From: Phoenix dactylifera
Lineage: Eukaryota > Streptophyta > Magnoliopsida > Arecales > Arecaceae
DNA length: 64,000 bases
Reading direction: 5' to 3'
Assembly: GCF_009389715.1 (NCBI RefSeq)
Contig: NW_024068519.1
Location: forward strand, 1-64,000
In this document: positions 1 to 12,720 of the stretch, one piece after another
Position numbering within the stretch: position 1 is the stretch's first letter
Layout of the letters: every line of letters begins with the position of its first letter
The notes under the pieces: generated by a model
Told to the model about the DNA's origin: nothing
Seen by the model: the letters and a program-made list of their open reading frames with translations, nothing else
Databases searched by the model: none
Translations under genes and position numbers: made by a program

Positions 1-1
1 G

Positions 2-2572
2 AGTTATGTCGACCTCTCAAAAGCATCCAACTGGATTCATGTGATCAATATGCTCCCTTCTCTTTCTGTCTTGCGTCTGTCTGGTGCAACTCTTCCTAGC
101 CTTCCCTCTACACTACCCCATGTTAATTTCACTTCTCTTACTACACTTGATCTCTCTGGGAACTACTTTGCATCAAGCATACCCGGTTGGCTGTTTAATC
201 TTAGCAGCCTTGAACTTCTCGATCTTGGGTCCAATAATTTCTATGGCAATATACCACTTGCCATCGGGAATCTCCAGAAGCTTCAAGTCTTAGATCTCTC
301 ATCGAACAACTTCAGTGGAGACATCCCAGAAACAGTATGGAGTCTCAAGAGCTTGCTATCAATAGATTTGAGTATGAACAGTAATGGTGGGTATGGTGGG
401 CGGATACCAGAAACTGTGGGGAATGGTATCGGTGGGCGGATACCAGAAACTGTGGGGAATCTCAAAAGCTTGATGTCTTTGGACCTCAGCTATAACAATA
501 TCAGTGGGCATATACCAGAAACTGTGGGGAATCTCAAAAGCTTGGTGTCTTTGGATCTCAGCAATAACGGTATCAGTGGGCGTATACCAGAAACTGTGTG
601 GAATCTCAAAAGCTTGGAGACCTTGGACCTCAGCTCTAACAACATTAGTGGGCGTATACCAGAAACTGTGGGGAATCTCAAAAGCTTGGAGACCTTGGAC
701 CTCAGCTCTAACAATATCAGTGGTGAAATACCAAAGATCATTGGGAGGCTTACAAAGCTGCAGAATTTATGGTTGCACGACAATCAAATTAGTGGGGAGA
801 TTCCAGAAACCATAGGGAATCTCGGTGAGTTGAGCAGTTTGGATTTATCACGTAATCGTATCAACGGGCAGATACCTAGTGCAGTGGGTAACCTCTGCAA
901 CTTGAGCAACCTTATTGCTTTTGATAACAATATAGGTGGAACTATTGCAGGATTCATGGAAGGTTTCTCGAGATGCAGCACCAACAGATTACGGAAAGTT
1001 AGTTTGCAACAGAACAATCTTAGCGGTCCTTTGCCCAGTCAGATAGGAGAGCTCCAAAGTTTGGGCCATCTTGATCTTGGTTCGAATTCATTGGACGGTT
1101 CAATTCCTGCATCATTGTGGAAATTATCTGCCCTTTATTATCTGAATCTCACAGCAAATTCCTTGGCAGGTGCACTGACTGAAGCCCACTTCGCCAACCT
1201 CACACGCTTATCATTTTCGGGTACTATATCTTATGACGCATTGATCAGTACTCCTGGATTAATAGATCTATCCAACAATTCATTCTCTGGACCTATTCCG
1301 CCAACCTGGGGTGGTGGTTTCGACTATCTTGCCAGTCTGCTTCTTGCACATAACAGGTTCAATGGCAGCATTCCATCAGCATTTTGTGAGGCAAATAGTC
1401 TAAAAGTTCTCAATCTTGCCGATAATGATTTATCAGGAGTTGTCCCTAACTGTTGGAACAATTCATCTCATTTGGGAGTCATTGATTTCTCAGATAACAA
1501 ATTGTCAGGAGGCATTCCTAGCTCAATGGGATCTCTCAGTCAACTCATGTCACTGCATTTGAGAGACAACAACTTCTCTGGTAAAATTCCTTTGTCCTTG
1601 CAACAGTGCAAACAGCTAACTACTATTGACTTTGGCAATAATAAGTTCTCAGGTTGCATACCTGAATGGATTGGAGGGAGCCTCTTATCATTAAGGGTTC
1701 TCCGTCTGCGATCAAATATGTTGGATGGTAATATTTCTAAGCAACTATCACTCCTTGCTTCCCTTCAAGTGTTGGATCTTGCTGACAACAAACTTTCTGG
1801 AACTTTGCCACCATCATTTGGTAATTTTAAAGCCATGATTACCACACAAAATGGGAGCGAACCTATTCTTTCTGAAAATATGGCCTCCTATTATACCGAG
1901 AATATTCAGATAAACACGAAAAGTTTGGAACTCACATTCACTAGTGTGCTCTCACTTGTGACAAGCTTAGACCTCTCAGACAACAATATTTCTGGAGAGA
2001 TTCCTGAGGAGTTTACAAACCTTCGTGGGCTTCATTCCTTGAACTTATCGGGGAATCATTTGACAGGAAGGATTCCGTTCAATATTGGTGCCATGGGGCA
2101 GTTGGAGTCACTTGATCTGTCGATGAACAACCTATCAAGCACAATTCCTACAAGCATCGCAGATTTGAATTTTTTGGCGCGCTTGAACTTGTCCCACAAC
2201 AATCTGTCAGGAAGGATTCCATCTGGCAACCAACTCCAAACCTTGAATGATTCATCCATCTACATTGGCAATCAGTATCTTTGTGGACAACCACTGCCAG
2301 AAAAATGCCCCGGCGATGAACCTGCAGAAGGTCCAATAGAAGAAAAACAAGATGAAAATGGTTCAGAAATGATATGGCTTTATGTTGGCTTAAGTCCGGG
2401 AGTTGTGGTTGGCTTCTGGGGATTTTTTGCCGCAGTGATGCTCAAAAGGAGTACAAGGTATGCTTATATCCAATTCATTGACAGGATATGTGATTGGATT
2501 TATATGGCTGCAACAATAAATTTTACTAGGCCAAAGTCCAAGAGAAACCGAGGACGTAGAGGACGTACGTAA
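2..2572 (+). CDS. LRR receptor-like protein, unit A copy (5' partial)
   Basis: This is a cell-surface receptor-like protein of the EIX2/Cf type: extracellular leucine-rich repeats, one membrane span and no kinase. Such proteins usually sense microbial or developmental ligands and signal through partner kinases. The frame is open from base 2, so the signal peptide and LRR N-cap lie outside the window. About 25 LRRs of the plant type (LxxLxxLxLSxNxxSGxIPxx) follow. The C-cap includes YLCGQPLPEKCPG, then an acidic juxtamembrane stretch, a membrane helix beginning near MIWLYVGLSPG, and a short basic tail ending KRNRGRRGRT. Compared with unit B it lacks about 80 residues around residue 395, an in-frame loss that removes several LRRs and the loop next to them. 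It also has fewer copies of the near-identical 24-residue repeat. Family assignment is firm; ligand and function are unknown. Confidence 0.93.
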   Translation, partial: SYVDLSKASNWIHVINMLPSLSVLRLSGATLPSLPSTLPHVNFTSLTTLDLSGNYFASSIPGWLFNLSSLELLDLGSNNFYGNIPLAIGNLQKLQVLDLSSNNFSGDIPETVWSLKSLLSIDLSMNSNGGYGGRIPETVGNGIGGRIPETVGNLKSLMSLDLSYNNISGHIPETVGNLKSLVSLDLSNNGISGRIPETVWNLKSLETLDLSSNNISGRIPETVGNLKSLETLDLSSNNISGEIPKIIGRLTKLQNLWLHDNQISGEIPETIGNLGELSSLDLSRNRINGQIPSAVGNLCNLSNLIAFDNNIGGTIAGFMEGFSRCSTNRLRKVSLQQNNLSGPLPSQIGELQSLGHLDLGSNSLDGSIPASLWKLSALYYLNLTANSLAGALTEAHFANLTRLSFSGTISYDALISTPGLIDLSNNSFSGPIPPTWGGGFDYLASLLLAHNRFNGSIPSAFCEANSLKVLNLADNDLSGVVPNCWNNSSHLGVIDFSDNKLSGGIPSSMGSLSQLMSLHLRDNNFSGKIPLSLQQCKQLTTIDFGNNKFSGCIPEWIGGSLLSLRVLRLRSNMLDGNISKQLSLLASLQVLDLADNKLSGTLPPSFGNFKAMITTQNGSEPILSENMASYYTENIQINTKSLELTFTSVLSLVTSLDLSDNNISGEIPEEFTNLRGLHSLNLSGNHLTGRIPFNIGAMGQLESLDLSMNNLSSTIPTSIADLNFLARLNLSHNNLSGRIPSGNQLQTLNDSSIYIGNQYLCGQPLPEKCPGDEPAEGPIEEKQDENGSEMIWLYVGLSPGVVVGFWGFFAAVMLKRSTRYAYIQFIDRICDWIYMAATINFTRPKSKRNRGRRGRT
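320..735 (+). repeat. 72-bp tandem LRR-coding repeats (RLP A)
   Basis: Successive 72-bp units encode the 24-residue pattern GRIPETVGNLKSLxxLDLSxNxIS with nearly identical DNA; each carries an AAGCTT within the codons for KSL. Unit A has about five full units plus a 36-bp half unit (GRIPETVGNGIG, near 412-447). The corresponding block in unit B has about eight or nine. The pattern indicates recent unequal exchange or slippage within the gene. Confidence 0.85.
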
Positions 2573-5500
2573 GTTGTTGCAAAGTTGTAATGTTTCCGCC
2601 GTGTATGGTTCAGGTTGACTTGATGTTTCTGTGATGCATCATGCATAAAAGATTAGTAGAAATATGGGCTATTAGAATAAATAGAAATACTTGGAAACCA
2701 TTTAAATGGTTTAGTTATTGAGGACTTAAAGCTGTATTTGAGTAAATTGCTTAAGCAAAATACTCCTAAAAGCATCTCTACATTTTCTATATGCTGAAAC
2801 TTTTCTTTCGGTGCTTTTATCATTGTAAGTGACAGGTGTAGCATCTCACTGTTTTGCTTAGAAAAAATATTTGGATGCTTTATTCTTATCATCATTTTCA
2901 AATACTTTATGTGCAATGATATAGAATTGGAAAATATAAATGTACATATTTTTGCATATATAAGGCAAAGGAATGCTACATAAATAAAGAGGCCAATATG
3001 CATTTTAGTGCATATCCTTTTTATTATTATTATTTTCTTTTAAATTCTTAGGCAAAAGGCACAAAGCCCCCAAGTACATTTTTTCCGACCTCACTCCTAC
3101 GGCATCAACCACTACGAATTGATTAATCCTTCTTGGTAGATCTTGACTCCCAAAAATTATGCCTAACACCGCATTGGGCTCTTGACACACACACACACAC
3201 ACACAGAGAGAGCAATGCTAGTATCTACAGACGCACACAACGTTGTTAGGATTGTATCACTTCTCGTTCCAATTTTAGAAATCCGATCCGTTTAGTTTAG
3301 GTTTGGATCAAAGGGATCAGAAAAGTATGAGTTGAGAAAGATGTTGTGATATGTATCTTAGATTTGTGTTGAGTTTATTGTTTAAGTTGAGGAGAGAAGT
3401 GGAAAGGAAGAAAAGGGATGATGTCGAGCTTGAAGAGGGATTTGAAAATATGATTATTGATAGAGAAAGCCTTGGATCAAGCATATAAGAGACTATACCC
3501 GCACTTCTATCTGGAAGTATATAGGCAATTATCTGGATCCATTTTGGATGGTCTTGTTTTTAATCTCTTCTTGATCTCCTTAATTTCGCACACCCACATC
3601 CTAGCCGCAACATGCCAAGATGTAAGTTAAAATCTTTATGTGGCTTGCTTTAAAGCTGAATACAAGAGAAATTCTATCAAGAAAAGGTTGGAGCCAAGGA
3701 TCCAATTGTATCCCCTTGGGGATCCATTATTCTCAACCGTGCCCTTGAGACAAGGACTGCACCATTTTGTCAAGGATGTGAAGGAAATACTTGAAAGAAC
3801 TTTACCAAGGACCTTTTATTACCCTCCTCCCATTTTACCTCGATATCCTCGCCAAATTAAAGGTTCAAATTCAATCAAATCCAATTACAAATGCCACGAT
3901 TAGCATGTGGTTACTCCACCCAAGCTGTGATATGTCCTAGTCTACATAGATCATGAGGCAAATATGCTCTGATACCATTTCTAACGATGCAGAAGCTTAC
4001 CTAAAAAGGTTAGCTCAAAGTTGTTATTTGGATTTATTAACTTTGTATGAGTATCCAGATCTTCCTATTGCATACTAGATGTGGGGCTAAAAATAAGCTT
4101 GCACATGTCCTCCAATACTCGGTGTAAATGAACTCGAACCATGCAATAGAATGAACCTTAGGAAGCTTTGGCAACAATATAGAAGACAGCCTCAGCTGAA
4201 AGCTTTTCTTATTTTCTTTTTGTTTTGGTATCTGCAAGAGGACTCTCTTGTCCTAGTGACGTTCGAGTCATTCTAGAGAGAGCAAAACAACAGGGTTTTC
4301 CTCAAAAAGTCCAACTATTCAGATAAGAATTCTTGGCATAGTGTTGTTCTTCATCGCTTCTTGGCAGGATCTTGCACCATTAAAATATTTTCAGAGCTTT
4401 CAAACCTTATCGTGCAAGTTTGATTGTTTTTCTTCTCTTTCCCGAGATATAACCAGTTTTTCACTCTCTCTGGCTCTCAGGGAAGATCTGAATTACCCTA
4501 CTAGTTAGGTTACGGTGTGGGCACATGGGATACTTGGACTCTTGAAGCTATATGTTGTTTACAACTATTCAACACTGTGGATCATATTTATTACAGGAAT
4601 AATTATATAATTATGCCACACAACTAAACAAAACTAAATAAAATAAATTTGCTATGGAAGCCTGCAACCTTGACAATCCAAATAATTTTGTTCTAGTATA
4701 TGCATGGTGGCCTCTCTTTACTCTTTAGCATCAGATGGAACAACCATACGGATGGTATATCGCACAACATAGTCATTCATTTGGTTCACAATTGTCCCAC
4801 ATGTTATGCTAGATGGGTATGCCATTCTAGCAAGGGGCAAGCATGAAGGTAAGATTCTATCAATTGTGACAGCCTCGACCTCATTGGTGAATACTCCTGC
4901 CTTTTTAATTTTTTTTTGTCAGTTCAGTCAAAGCTATTACTAGTTTCATATAGTCCTTGACCATCCCAATCACTCGGTAGTTGCTGGTTGTCATTAGGTC
5001 CCTCAATTTATGCCATGAGTTAATTCTTTGAATTGTATATCTCTATTTTGTCCCTATTTTTTCTTTTTTCTTTCTGTACAGACATTTGATTGCTGATTCC
5101 AAATAATTCAGATAAGGCCAGATGGTTATCATTATGGTCCTAATTCTTCTAATTATCACAAAGAAGTACACTACAATATTATAACCAAATCATGTATAGA
5201 AGAAGCAGCCTAATGAAACTATGCTTTCAAGTTGCTATTAGACATTTGGTGTGAAGTTGCATAAGAAGACTTCACTTAGTGAGTCATGGAGTGAAACAAT
5301 CAGACCTAATTCAAGAAATTAAAGAAAATGAATATAAATGGAGAGGGACAACATTTAATTCAGGAGATATGATCTAATCTTTTCAGACTTCATATTCATG
5401 AGAAGAAAATCTAGAGTCCATACTTGGATACCTGATTCTAGTTGAACAATAATTAAGAGCCCATGCACAATGAAAAGTTGAGTTTGATTCAACATGCACC

Positions 5501-7465
5501 TCATAAATGACTTAAATATATTTTCTTACAATCACATGCCAATCTTAGATGAATTAAAGATTGGGTTCCTAGTAAAACTAAGATAGAAAAAATTAAATAT
5601 TGGAAGGTCAAGGGACATTCGGCTGCGAAGCCACCAACCCAGGATGCCTAGTAGATCGAGACTTGGATCACTAAAATTAACGCAAGGCTGTGCCAAAATG
5701 AAGCTGGATTATTACTCTCCATCCATGCAGACTCATGGCTGTCTCCCTCACTTCATCCAAAATGTAATAGGCTTTTGGTGCAGTCAAATTGGTGGGCAAC
5801 TATGCTTTCCATGCGAGGTAATTACAATTATATATATGTCTCTTCAAACAAAATATGCAAAAATATGAGTATATTAAATAGTAAAAAATTATAGATCACC
5901 CATGAGAGGATCTACACGTGCATTTTTTTAGTCCTACATCAGTTATGTGCTAGAGAGATCCTGAGTACTTGTATAGGATTAAGAAACTCAAAATAATACC
6001 TTCCAGCTAGCTTTTCTTTTTTCTTTTTATAAGATTGTGGATTGTTACAAAATGATATCAGACTAGACCTAACTCATGCCCTATATGGATTAGGGAACAC
6101 TAGAAAATGATTTCTTTTGGAGCCACGAACTGATCATAGTATTGTGATTGGATTTAAGGCTAAGAATAACGTCAAAGCTTAAATGGAAAGAGTATGTAAG
6201 GATCCATATAAACGTATGTTTAATTCACATCGATATGCACTAGGAAGAACTTGGATAATGATACTAGGACTAAGGAATATAAAAGAATACATTCTGGCTA
6301 GGCTATGTCAGTAAGGTCCTAGGTTGTCAAAATTCACTTCCGATCATCATTTAATTCATCGGGGATGAGAAAGTGTGTAACTGATTAGGCACATACAAGA
6401 CCCGATTGATATCTAGCTGAATCAAGTGATGATTACTAATGAGTGATTGGAACCAATACTCATTTAAGTAACAACAAGTCCTTGCAAAACTATCCTAGAA
6501 ACATGGATTAATTTATCAAAAATTTCTTCCTCAAAGAGAACCGACCATTGAAGGCATAAGAAATTTGGTATATACAATACTTGTCTACTTATAGAGAATT
6601 GGCATATACAATGTTGTCTCTAGGTTGCTTGTCTACTTATCTTGTATATACAAAAAAATTCCTTCAATCAAAAGGCATAAAAAATTGGTATGGCTCAAGA
6701 GAATTGGTGTGATACACACAAAGTGATTAAGTATTAACTTGCCTAGCCGGTTTTGAGTGGGCTTGAAAAAATTTTTCTTGTGTACTGATGGGCACCCTGA
6801 AGTATTTTCCTTTATTTTGAGTTTATATCATGTAACTGCATTGGTATGTCACATATACAAAAAAATATAGGCATACTAATATTACCAAAGATAGGCATCC
6901 ATGTTAATATTTTGAAAACTGACTTAGATGTTAACTCATTAGTGTTTGGGTCATGAGTCAACAATTCAGCTATGGGTGAAACATGGAATAATCCATTGAC
7001 CTATGGAATCATTTATACAATATAATAATGAATATTTAGAAGTAATAAAAATTTTAAAAAATAAAAAAATAAAAAATATGCATAATATAAAAGTTATGAT
7101 AGTCATAATTTAATTAGTTATTACATATGCAATATCCATGATCCTCATCAAAAATAATAAAATATCTATACCATAAAAATGATAGATTATTACAATTTAT
7201 TTTATAGAAAAATAAATAAAAAGATATCTATCAGTATCTTTTACTAAATATATCTCTTACTAGATTCAGACTTAGCATGGTTGTTAAATCTCGGCCAAAG
7301 ACCAACAAGTTATTGTGCAGTGGTTTGGCGGTTGTATACCACGTCTAATATCAGCAATTTGTATCCCTGTTTAAAGTATAGGTTTTTGTTTACTTATTCT
7401 AGCAACTATCTATTTTCTCAGCAACTCACATACTTTGGGAAGGTAATCAAATGGCTGATTGTTTA
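2573..7465. other. Non-coding spacer downstream of RLP A
   Basis: There is no convincing gene here. The first few hundred bases are the probable 3' untranslated region and flank of the RLP, conserved in unit B from 52861. The remainder is AT-rich and matches 53000-58140 of unit B apart from indels. The short ORFs (for example 3640-3903 and 5644-5868) are not preserved as ORFs in unit B and resemble no family I know. Confidence 0.75.
3186..3212. repeat. (AC)n(AG)n microsatellite
   Basis: A run of about ten AC dinucleotides is followed by a short AG run. In unit B the same locus (about 53381-53402) is shorter and interrupted, so the repeat length differs between the duplicates. Confidence 0.9.
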
Positions 7466-7470
7466 GCTAA

Positions 7471-9726
7471 TGTAATACCCCAGAAAAGAAAAAAAAAAGG
7501 GGGTGGATGGGCCGGCCCGAAAAGACCGGGCCCATCCACCATATACGATCGTGCCCTAGGCACGATCGTGGGAGAAGAAACACACAAAAAAAAGGGGGGG
7601 GGGGGAGAGGGGGCGGCGGCGGCGTGAGGTCGATCGCCGGAGGAGACCCAGCGCCGACGCCGGGATCCGGCCGGCCGCGGAGGAAGACCACTTCCCTTTG
7701 TCGAAGATTCCGACGGGTGAAGAAGCTTGGATCCGAGGGAGTTGCTCACGGGTTCTTCCACCCATCTCTCGCCGGAAAGATCGCCGGAACACACTGTCGG
7801 ACCGAGGTAAGTGTGGCTCCTCTCCTTGCATGTCATTTGCTAGATTTAGGGCTGCTGTGGTTGGGGATTTGGCCGGTGAATCATTGGAGAAGAGTCCGAA
7901 ACAGGGTACCCCTGTTTCGGCCTCTTCTTTCCGGTTGTTGCCGCCGCCGGCTGCCGGGATTGGCCGAGATCCATGGTGTTGGGTGTCGATCGGGTTGTAT
8001 GGAGATGGGTGAGGGATTTCTATGATTTATTTGAAGATGGGGGATGGGGGATCCGAGGCCTTCTTCCTCGTGATCCCGTTGTCTCCTCTTCCCCTCGTTG
8101 GTTGGCCGCCGGCCGACCACCGTCTCCGGTGGTGCCACAGCTGAGGGTCGTCACAGGCCGGCCATCGTCGCCAAGGATGGGCACCTTGGTGGCTGTGCCA
8201 TCCTAATTCGAGAAGAGAGGGAGATGGATCGGCTTCCCTCATTTTGAGGAGGAAGAGTTTTCTATCTCCTCTCTTCTCTCTCCTAGGTTCTCTCTACTTG
8301 GATTATTTCTCTCACCATTTTCTCTCTCTAGATTGGAGTTTTCTCTCTCTAGTTTGATTCGAGGAGATTATTGTTTGTAAGGATTGCTGGATAGTCGTGG
8401 GTCAATGGAGGGTTTTGGGTTGTCAGATACTCCGGATAATTTTTTAATATTGATTTGGTTCTGTAGGGTAACAAACTGTTGGACAAAGAGACATTGACCA
8501 AGGTTCTACGCACCCTAGTTCGTAGATCACGGTGGTCTGTCTGGGTTGTCAGCAAAGAGTAAGAATCCTTGTACGCCAATCCTGCATGATATAAATATTT
8601 TTACACCATATATATATTTGATATGCTATGATCCAAACAAAGCATAAATAGTTTTATATTTAATTATATTTTGATTGTGCTGGTTTATGATTGGTAGTGT
8701 GATGGATGCATGCATGCGCATAACTTACACCTACATAAGTGGACTGATGGATGTGGTGCTCTAAACTAACCATGTGATATTGGTTGCCCCGTCACGGGCT
8801 GGAAACGTGACCGTGGTTAGTTTAAAGCCGGAAATAAATACAAAGAAATTGATGTGTGGATGTAAACTGGATTGTATGAAAAGGAACTTTGGGTTTATCT
8901 TGTTAATATGGCAGGCCCCGTCACAGGCTGAAAAAGTGGTACTTTGATAGGCCCCCTCACAGGCTAGAAATGTGGAACTATAATGTGCAGGCCCCGCCAC
9001 AGGCTGAAAATGTGATACTTTGGTAGGCCCCCTCACAGGCTAGAAATGTGGAACTATAATGTGCAGGCCCTGCCACAGGCTGAAAATGTGATAATTTGGA
9101 TGCCCCACCACAGGCTGAGAAATGTGACCGAGATTTGACCCAAAGTCGGAAAGATAATTAATCCGGATCAAATTGAAGGAAAGGCATTAAAACTATAATA
9201 CGGATTTATGAGCTATTATATGCTATATTATTCTTGTATGGCTGGACTTTTATTAATGTTTGGTGTACATATTTATATCAATTGTTGAGCTTTGATAGTT
9301 GGTTTATGACTTCATGGTATGTGATTCGACTTGCCGTGGCTTTCAAATTCATATTATTATTGTGTTGGTATGGATGTGTAGGAATTCTTACTGGGCTGTA
9401 AAGCTCACCCCCCTTCTTCTTTTTTTTTACCAGAGCTACAGGATGCATAGATTTGGATGGGATGGGCGCAGAGTGCGAGTACCAGAGTTATTAGTTAGTT
9501 AGTTTGTTTATCCTTCTTTGATGTCGATGAACATTTGAAGATTTTGTAATTGAACCAAATTTGTTTATTTGGACATGTCGGATTTGTCTATTTGAATTAG
9601 TAAATTAATTGTGGATTTATTGGAATTTTTGATAATCATAGGCCTTGCATGATCTCTAGGGCACTGCTCTAGGGCTCATGCGGCCGGTCGCGTGCCGGAC
9701 CCGGGTGTTGGGTTCGGGGCGTGACA
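7471..9726 (+). mobile_element. Solo LTR of a gypsy-type retrotransposon
   Basis: The 2256-bp block starts TGTAATACCCC and ends GGGGCGTGACA, the TG...CA ends of an LTR. It is flanked by a 5-bp target duplication, gctaa, at 7466-7470 and 9727-9731. Unit B has the uninterrupted site at about 58136-58142. There is no internal domain, primer site or pol gene, so this is what remains after recombination between two LTRs. It shares motifs with the LTRs of the 22824-33318 element: the GTGACA end, AGGCCC-GTCAC repeats, and a GAGCTGT/AGCTCA block before a T-rich run. A related chromovirus family is likely. Confidence 0.93.
8913..9115. repeat. Tandem repeats inside the solo LTR
   Basis: Units of 36-40 bp beginning AGGCCC(C/T)(G/C)(T/C)CACAGGCT start at 8913, 8949, 8989, 9025 and 9065, with degenerate outliers near 8785 and 9100. 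They alternate between two variants, giving a 76-bp dimer. Short tandem repeats of this kind often lie in the U3/R region of long plant LTRs. Confidence 0.8.
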
Positions 9727-9731
9727 GCTAA

Positions 9732-10740
9732 TATGAGATGTGAGCTTGATGAACCCTTGATATGGGTTACAACATTTCATGTAGCTGATCGGATTAGCTA
9801 GTATAGGATGTGAGCTTGATGAACCCTCACTCTAGGTTGCAGCAATCCCTGCAGCTGTTTGTTTTGCTTCATGATGCTTTTAGTTGTCAGTTTGCTTCTC
9901 TCTACTGATGCCTGTTAATACTCTTTTGTAAGAGTTGAAGAGGTTGCCTCCCATTCCTAATTTGAAAAAAAAAAAAACTTTAGCTTGTTCTTTCTGAGAA
10001 CTAGCTAATTTTTTGATGGATCCGAATGCATTCCAAATCCTTTAAGAAACCGGATGGGCCAGAGGTTGGTTTGCTGGTTTTCGGTCCCGTCCAATGTGGC
10101 AGTAATAACCATGGGACTTAGACAAGCTCTCGGTATAGCTAAGATCAAAACCTAATTCTAAAAATAAAATAATAAAATATATTTATAATTTTTTTTTAAT
10201 AAGGATGCTATGATGTTTATCTAATAAACTGAATTTTTTGGTGCTAAATACAGTGGGTAGGTGGTTTATTATAGTCTATATATTAGCTTTGCCGTCGGTG
10301 CTCAAAGGAAAAAAAAAAAACTCTTCATATCTGTTTCAATATTTCTATAGAATTGAATTGAAAATACTGTAGAATTTGAGAATTGGGTTGTCCATTTAAG
10401 TATCGCTCTGTAGCGACTAAATATCAACCAGTCCAAAATTTGTGGGAAGAAAAAAAATTTATAATTTTAATTTTCTTTTTATAGCCTAAAGATTACGATC
10501 TGGGTTGGATTTGGATAAAATATTTTTTCTTGTAATAAAAAGCAGCTGTAGCAACCTCCCATTGACGCAAAGCCAAGCCATTTTCTCAGGGCCGAGGCTG
10601 TGTCCTCTCCACGAAGAAAATGTTCCAGATTTCGGTCGAGATCGACCGCAGCTGAAGAGAGTTAGATTGGATAGTGAAAATAATGATTTTGGAGAGTTTT
10701 GGAATCGGGAACTATGCTCGCTCGAGAGAATCTCCTCTTC
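9732..10740. other. Spacer upstream of the degraded gene, unit A
   Basis: This is non-coding AT-rich sequence matching 58142-59140 of unit B. About 170 bp near 10150-10320 is present in A only. No ORF or RNA gene could be supported. Confidence 0.7.
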
Positions 10741-10746
10741 GAACGA

Positions 10747-10754
10747 TATATAAG
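10747..10754 (+). promoter_or_regulatory. TATA box with downstream telo-box, unit A
   Basis: TATATAAG is followed about 130 bp later by CTAGGGTTT (10880-10888), a telo-box typical of plant promoters and leader exons. A GT splice donor follows at 10906. All three are preserved at 59145-59304 of unit B. Confidence 0.6.
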
Positions 10755-10774
10755 AGGAGGCAGACGGAGGACCT

Positions 10775-12720
10775 CGAAGAGCACCCAAGCCCGCAGTAGA
10801 GAAGCCCTTGTCCTACTCCGTTTAGAGCAGGCTCCTCTCCTTCGAATCCCTTTGAGGTATAAATCCCATCGATCTAGAGCTAGGGTTTGTGATTTCTTGG
10901 AAAAGGTATTGTCTTGAATGTGAATTGATGAATATCCTTGGAAGAAATCTGTGCTTCATTTTGCACCGATAATTGTACTTTCTACTATGTCGGATCTGCA
11001 GTTAAATTTCAAAAATATGAACTTATGATCGGACGATATGTTGTGTCTGAGTTAGTGGTGTTGGGGAATTTCGATGCTAGGTTATGCAGAATTCCTGTTT
11101 GATGCAAGAGCTCCGAGAAGAACAGAGTTTTTGATTTAATCTCGGTTTTTCTGATTTATGTGTAGTTGCGTACTTGTTAGGTTTCATTGGAATTTGTGAG
11201 CTTGCGTACTGATTTGACCTGGGCAATTTGCTTCCTATATTCAAGTCTGCTAGAAATAAAACCTCCAGTTAATTAGTTCTATCATTCAACTTTTTTGGAA
11301 TCACCTCTGCGGTGCTCTTCATTACACTGTGCTAGTTGTGATGTAATTACTTAGTAAAATAATAAAATTTTCTTATACCTTTTTCAGACATTATGATCGC
11401 CATTTTGTATGCATTTATTCATATTGGTATTAGCTATGCAGGCTTTTACTCGGATATCTTGAAATGCCTAAATTATCAAGAGTTTTATTAGAATGCATGC
11501 TCCATTTTATCGTGCTGTAACTATTTCTTTGCTGCTAAATATTCACTCTTGTGCTTTTCTGAGTTGTTGAAGTGTTTGTAATTCTTTTCAGTGTAGATAT
11601 TGCTACTCTTTAGCAGTCAAGGACACTTCTATATAGGGTTTCATGCTGGCCTTCAAAAAGCAATAGATCTTCCAACAGATATTGGTGGGTTCCAATGGAA
11701 GTGCAATCCTTTGAGCCAAATACATTTTTCCTCAAGGAGGATGTCTCTATTTCTCGTGCAAAAAGCAATGCACAATCTGAAACCAAAGCTCCTAGCAACA
11801 GAGTAAGTACAGCGAAGTTTATTTATATCACCAGTTGCAGGGATCTGGGATTATGTTGGTCAGCCAGCAATTTTTCATACCAATGGAAGCTTGAAATACC
11901 ACGACATTTGTCATAAGGATAATCTCATATGCTATTCTGATGGCCAAACAAAGCATAAATCTAAATCTGCCAATGGAGAAAATTTTTGGAATAATCTCAC
12001 ATCCAGTAGCTGTTTCTCATCATCTGCAAAGTCAAACTTTGAAGTTCTGAAAACAATCAAGAAAAGGTTATTGTTTGCTTCATGCAATAGGAATGTCATT
12101 AATTCTTTCATCTGTAAAAATGGCCAGGTCGGTGATTCTCATTTGCCTGTAGACTCTTATGGAATCGATAAGGTGGCAAGCCAAGAGGTTCCAATGATCT
12201 GGCACACGCATATGAAAGTACAATTAGGGAGAAATTTCTGACCAAACCCACTAGCAATGGATCGGATGGAACAGATGATAACTGCACCATTGCAGAAAGA
12301 AATTCTTTGGCTGACTTATCTGCTAATCAGAGTGAAGGAGGTATTGTCGCAACTGAATGTGAAGATGTTTCTAGTGGTAATGTTGTGAATTTAGTAGAAA
12401 AAGTTCTACAAACTCATGGTTCTCATTATTCAACTTATACATTTCAACCATTGAAAACTTCGAAAGAGGCAATCATTGTTTTAAGAAATCCAAGTTCTGG
12501 TCTTAACTTCGACTGGAACATGGATCTTTTAAGTTCAACTGATTGCACACTTGGACGGTGCCAACAAGAAACAGACTCCTTATGTGCAGTCATTGAATCC
12601 TCAGGCGAAATTTCTGCTTCCGAGGATTGTAATGTTCATGATAATAGTACAAAATTACATGACAAGCTTGTTCATGAGCAAGAGCCTTCTCTAAAGCATT
12701 GGTTATACAGTGTATGCTAG
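10775..12720 (+). pseudogene. Degraded gene of unknown product, unit A
   Basis: A probable untranslated first exon ends at 10905 with a GT donor. An intron of about 690 bp ends at TTTTCAG, and exon 2 starts at 11592. Three ORF pieces follow: 11695-11802, about 11841-12241, and about 12190-12720. They encode a Ser/Asn-rich, probably disordered protein with no domain I recognise. Damage: the start codon seen in unit B (60028) is lost to a small deletion near 11641, a 4-nt insertion shifts the frame near 11823, and a shift near 12190 is shared with unit B. It may be the remote N-terminal part of the carrier gene whose last exons lie at 19369-19849, since both units keep that order, but the carrier core is absent. 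That link is inference. Confidence 0.5.

Noticed and set aside
283-1017. Minus-strand ORFs under the LRR repeats (also 48783-49190)
   Set aside because: They are antisense frames of a tandemly repeated LRR module and repeat with the same 72-bp period.
7447-8242. Overlapping ORFs in the GC-rich part of the solo LTR
   Set aside because: They lie wholly inside an LTR defined by its ends and target duplication; several frames are open at once.
11803-11840. A possible intron (GTAAGT...TTGCAG) in the degraded gene
   Set aside because: At 38 bp (34 bp in unit B) it is too short for a plant intron, and unit B reads through it in frame.
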